From Anticarsia gemmatalis (Eukaryota; Arthropoda; Insecta; Lepidoptera; Erebidae): DNA of 64,000 nucleotides. Under the pieces are notes generated by a model that did no database searches, was not told the DNA's origin, and saw nothing but the letters and a program-made list of their open reading frames with translations. Location: the NCBI RefSeq assembly GCF_050436995.1, contig NC_134751.1:9796001-9860000 (forward strand). The letters run 5' to 3'. The translations under genes and the position numbers were made by a program. Of this stretch, positions 61,121-64,000 are shown in pieces; within the stretch, counting starts at the first letter, position 1; the number at the start of each line of letters is the position of its first letter.

Positions 61121-64000
61121 AACATTCAGCCTTAATAAAATTATACTACGCCAAACATCAAGGGAATTAAATTTAAAATTCTCGCTTTTGCTTCTAATAG
61201 GGCGCTTTAAACGAAATCTGCGGTGAAAGTTCCTTGAATAAACATTCCTCGTTCGTGTGCGAAGTTAGTAATTTTAATTTAAATAGGTTACAGCCTACTT
61301 GAGTTGGTTGCCTACCTTGAGGGTTCGGATCACGGATGTAGTGTAAGTGACTGTATGTTTTACGCTTTCTACTAAAAGCCGATTTCGTCGCACAATTTCA
61401 TAGACTGATGTTTTTATAAACGACAATAGAACCAATTTGCTTGTAAGACGCAGCAGTTATTTTAAATAAAATCTTATTGAGACCTGATAAAATAACACAG
61501 TCAACCGTTACAAAACTAAAACAACTTAGCATTTACAACCTTTACGTAATGTTCCGTCCGGGGATCAATATTTTTACACACTGTCGCGTAATAGTTAAGT
61601 CCACTATGGAGCGGGCAAAGTGGCCCACTGCCCCCAACGTCATATACGGACATGTTTACACCAAAGTTACGAGGGCTTAACGATACTTTTGAGGTCGCGT
61701 GATGAGCCTGAAACCACTTGCGATATCCATTTTCCATCCATTAAACACAAACTCGAGTGCGTACAACTATGTTATGTGCGAAACGTGAAAATGGAAGTTG
61801 GCTAATTAATTGTTCTTTGGCTTTTACTTTTGGTAATGGCGGGTAGAAAACAGATTGTATTAATAGTGCGGTCTATCTTTCGTTCATTTCTTTAATAATA
61901 AATTTAAATTTTGAATCTTCATTAACGATTTGAAATATTTCTAAACAAACGGCCGAGACTTTATTTAAAGTTTGCTAAATGTAGGGTGACCCTTATATAC
62001 GTTTAACGCTTACCAGAAGGATAGTAATAGCTTCAGAACTTTCGAAATCTCAGTCATTTTCCTTTATCCATTCAGAAAACGGTTTCTGCAATATAAAGGC
62101 CCGTTAAAACTCTAGCTGCATAGTCTTGAAGAAACCCGACAAATGGGGAAAACACGCCTTAAGCCTGAATAAACTTGGCTGGTGGGACACTAAGCTCCTA
62201 AAAAATGACCAAAGAAAACTCGCACTTATTTTTAAGACGTCTGCAGATAAAATTTGTACTAATTTGCAGATTAAGTAAGATGGGCATAATTATCCGTTAA
62301 AAGGTTGTTAGTACTTGAAATGGTCTTACAAAGGAAATGAGAACAGAATAAATTAAAAATAAAGTTAAGTTCTAGCAGTAAAAATTCTGATGTAGGACAA
62401 AAAAAACTTGGCTTTTTGTATTTCTCTATTTCTGAACATTTTGGTGACATTTATAACCCCCAGGATTTGTATCTGTTACAAGAGACAGTAGTTAAGTAGT
62501 CGTTATAAAGATTAGCCATTATTTTGCAGCTCAAATAGAATTCAAATCGATTTTTATCTATTATCAAAAAAGTTACACTGTTTATAAAACTCGTTTTTTA
62601 CAATACAGTTAATTTGTAAAAATGGAAACAAACGAATTAAACTGTGATTTTTTGGATATCGTCCGAATTTTACCTCATCAAAACGCATTGATGTAAAAAG
62701 TTTTGATTTCCAATAAAAAAGGGGTTTGTAATATATTATTAGGGGTGCCCTCAGCGTGTTAGATGACAAAATATCGGTCCGGTTCGTTTTCATAACTGCC
62801 GGTACCGTAATCAAAACTTTTCATATAAACAACACTGGCGTATTTTGGAACTACGTATCTGAATTTTGCTCAACAATCCGGTATTTCGGGATTATTTTGA
62901 ATGAAACTTCAAATGAATGCGCGGAATCAACTGGATAACATCCAGTGAATTCGTTTAGTGCAGCCGAAAAAACTAAATTATTTAACGAAACAAATCTTTA
63001 TTTCATGGAACCAGAATTATCAAAGGTCAATGGTTATTCTAAGCAATGGCAAAATATAAGCTTTGATTTTTAAATTGCTGATGAGAATAAATTTTAATGC
63101 ACTATTATTTCAAAAAATTAACAAAATACTTCTATTTAAAAAATATGCTTATAGTAATTTATATGCCAGGGATTCTAAAACCAAATATTAGAAATAATAT
63201 TAAAAACTTATTATCACCAACTTGATCTTTCTAACAATTACAAACTGGTTATATCAATTTTACATTTCGCAGCTCAAAAATTCATTACATCGTGTTAGTA
63301 AACTTTGCATTCGATTGTACAAACGATACATTTGGTGTAACATACAATACGTATGTTCAGCGTGGTTCGGCTTACTTGGCATAAAATAATGTTGGCGAAA
63401 TATTCATGTCTGATACCGTGTTATTAACCGTATCAATAAAAAACTCGTAATCCAGAGCCAGCTCTTATTTCGACAAAACATACTGTTACGCCGTTTTTCT
63501 ACAGAAAGGGATATAGTCATTCCGAAATTTGCCCTGTTATATTTTAGGTTCGGAAATAAATATACTAAGAATTGGGTAATCTATGATAAATACGTGAAAT
63601 ATTTAAGTTTATATATGGAAAAAATGTTTTGAAGACACTTTACGTTTCTAGCGTTTACCACTTAATATGCGAACTTGCATTCGTTGTCGAATGTTCGCAA
63701 AACAGCTTAGATATTTGGTTTGTTGGCAGTATTGCAGACAAAGAACAAAACATAAAAATCTATTTATTTTTCAAAATAAATTGTGCAAAATCTACAAATC
63801 AATTTTTTTTATTGGTATAAATTACTTATAGTACCAATATTACCTTTATCAATGTACAAGACTGGGCGAAAAAAGGGACACGTTTTTCCTTTATAGAAAA
63901 TGCCGCAATACAGAAATACCTTAACACCCTGCCTTCTTCTTTTATAATATCTTGCTTCGAAACCCTAACAATATTACCTAGGTATCCACCGGCCTCGCAA
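61121..64000. other. Non-coding DNA, no gene recognised
   Basis: Overlapping short frames on both strands at 61477-61805 show no domain. From 61810 onward the DNA is AT-rich and featureless to my reading. A gene or element could continue beyond the window end. Confidence 0.4.

Noticed and set aside
1..64000. CRISPR array, bacterial operon, rRNA or viral genome segment
   Set aside because: No spaced direct repeats, no ribosome-binding-site/operon organisation, no rRNA-like segments and no viral structural or polymerase frames were seen.

Overview
The window looks like AT-rich nuclear DNA from a moth or butterfly (Lepidoptera). This rests on the repeat content, not on any host gene: a short nonautonomous Helitron of the Lep1 type ending CTAG|T, tRNA-derived SINEs, an RTE-type LINE tail, an R4/Dong-clade LINE fragment, and a repeat tail (ACGCCT..CTCGAAGGTGTAGGCAGA) that I recognise as common in moth genomes. 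I found no convincing host protein-coding exon, rRNA, functional tRNA, CRISPR array or bacterial operon. Almost all open frames are short chance frames. The three longest belong to retrotransposons and a fourth to a decayed nuclease gene.

Layout: 1-192 holds two adjacent, perfect fold-back hairpins, each with 28-bp arms and the same 4-nt loop; related fold-backs lie at 2000, 6830, 12339 and 53267. From 192 to 15330 the DNA is AT-rich and non-coding, with islands rich in homeodomain/POU-type motifs. A DNA-transposon-like unit at about 15331-17185 has imperfect inverted ends and carries a YqaJ/lambda-exonuclease-type nuclease gene that is in one frame but broken by three stop codons. From 17186 to 39970 the DNA is mostly non-coding, with a tRNA-SINE (25936-26116), a 136-bp RTE tail with a candidate 9-bp target duplication (26745-26880), several putative regulatory islands and a diverged duplication (39386/39549).

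The cluster at 39974-43560 is the densest part. It holds a 5'-truncated Jockey/CR1-type LINE on the plus strand, with one in-frame stop in the reverse transcriptase. Next to it on the minus strand is a 5'-truncated R4/Dong-type LINE with an intact 407-codon C-terminal frame (zinc knuckle and restriction-like endonuclease). A minus-strand tRNA-SINE follows. The R4-type fragment has (ATT/TAA)n on both sides, as expected if it targeted a TAA microsatellite.

At 54997-57046 a 2,050-bp nonautonomous DNA transposon has 25-bp perfect terminal inverted repeats and an exact 8-bp target duplication. It has arrays of a CCCATTCGTCCCCT-type repeat near both ends and is itself interrupted by a 471-bp fold-back element with 192-bp arms. 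A 191-bp Helitron lies at 58494-58684. The remainder is non-coding; an island near 60960-61040 combines a perfect octamer with a perfect Grainyhead-type palindrome. The overall picture is a gene desert or very large intron with scattered candidate enhancers and layered transposon insertions. All statements on family and regulation come from reading the sequence, without database search.
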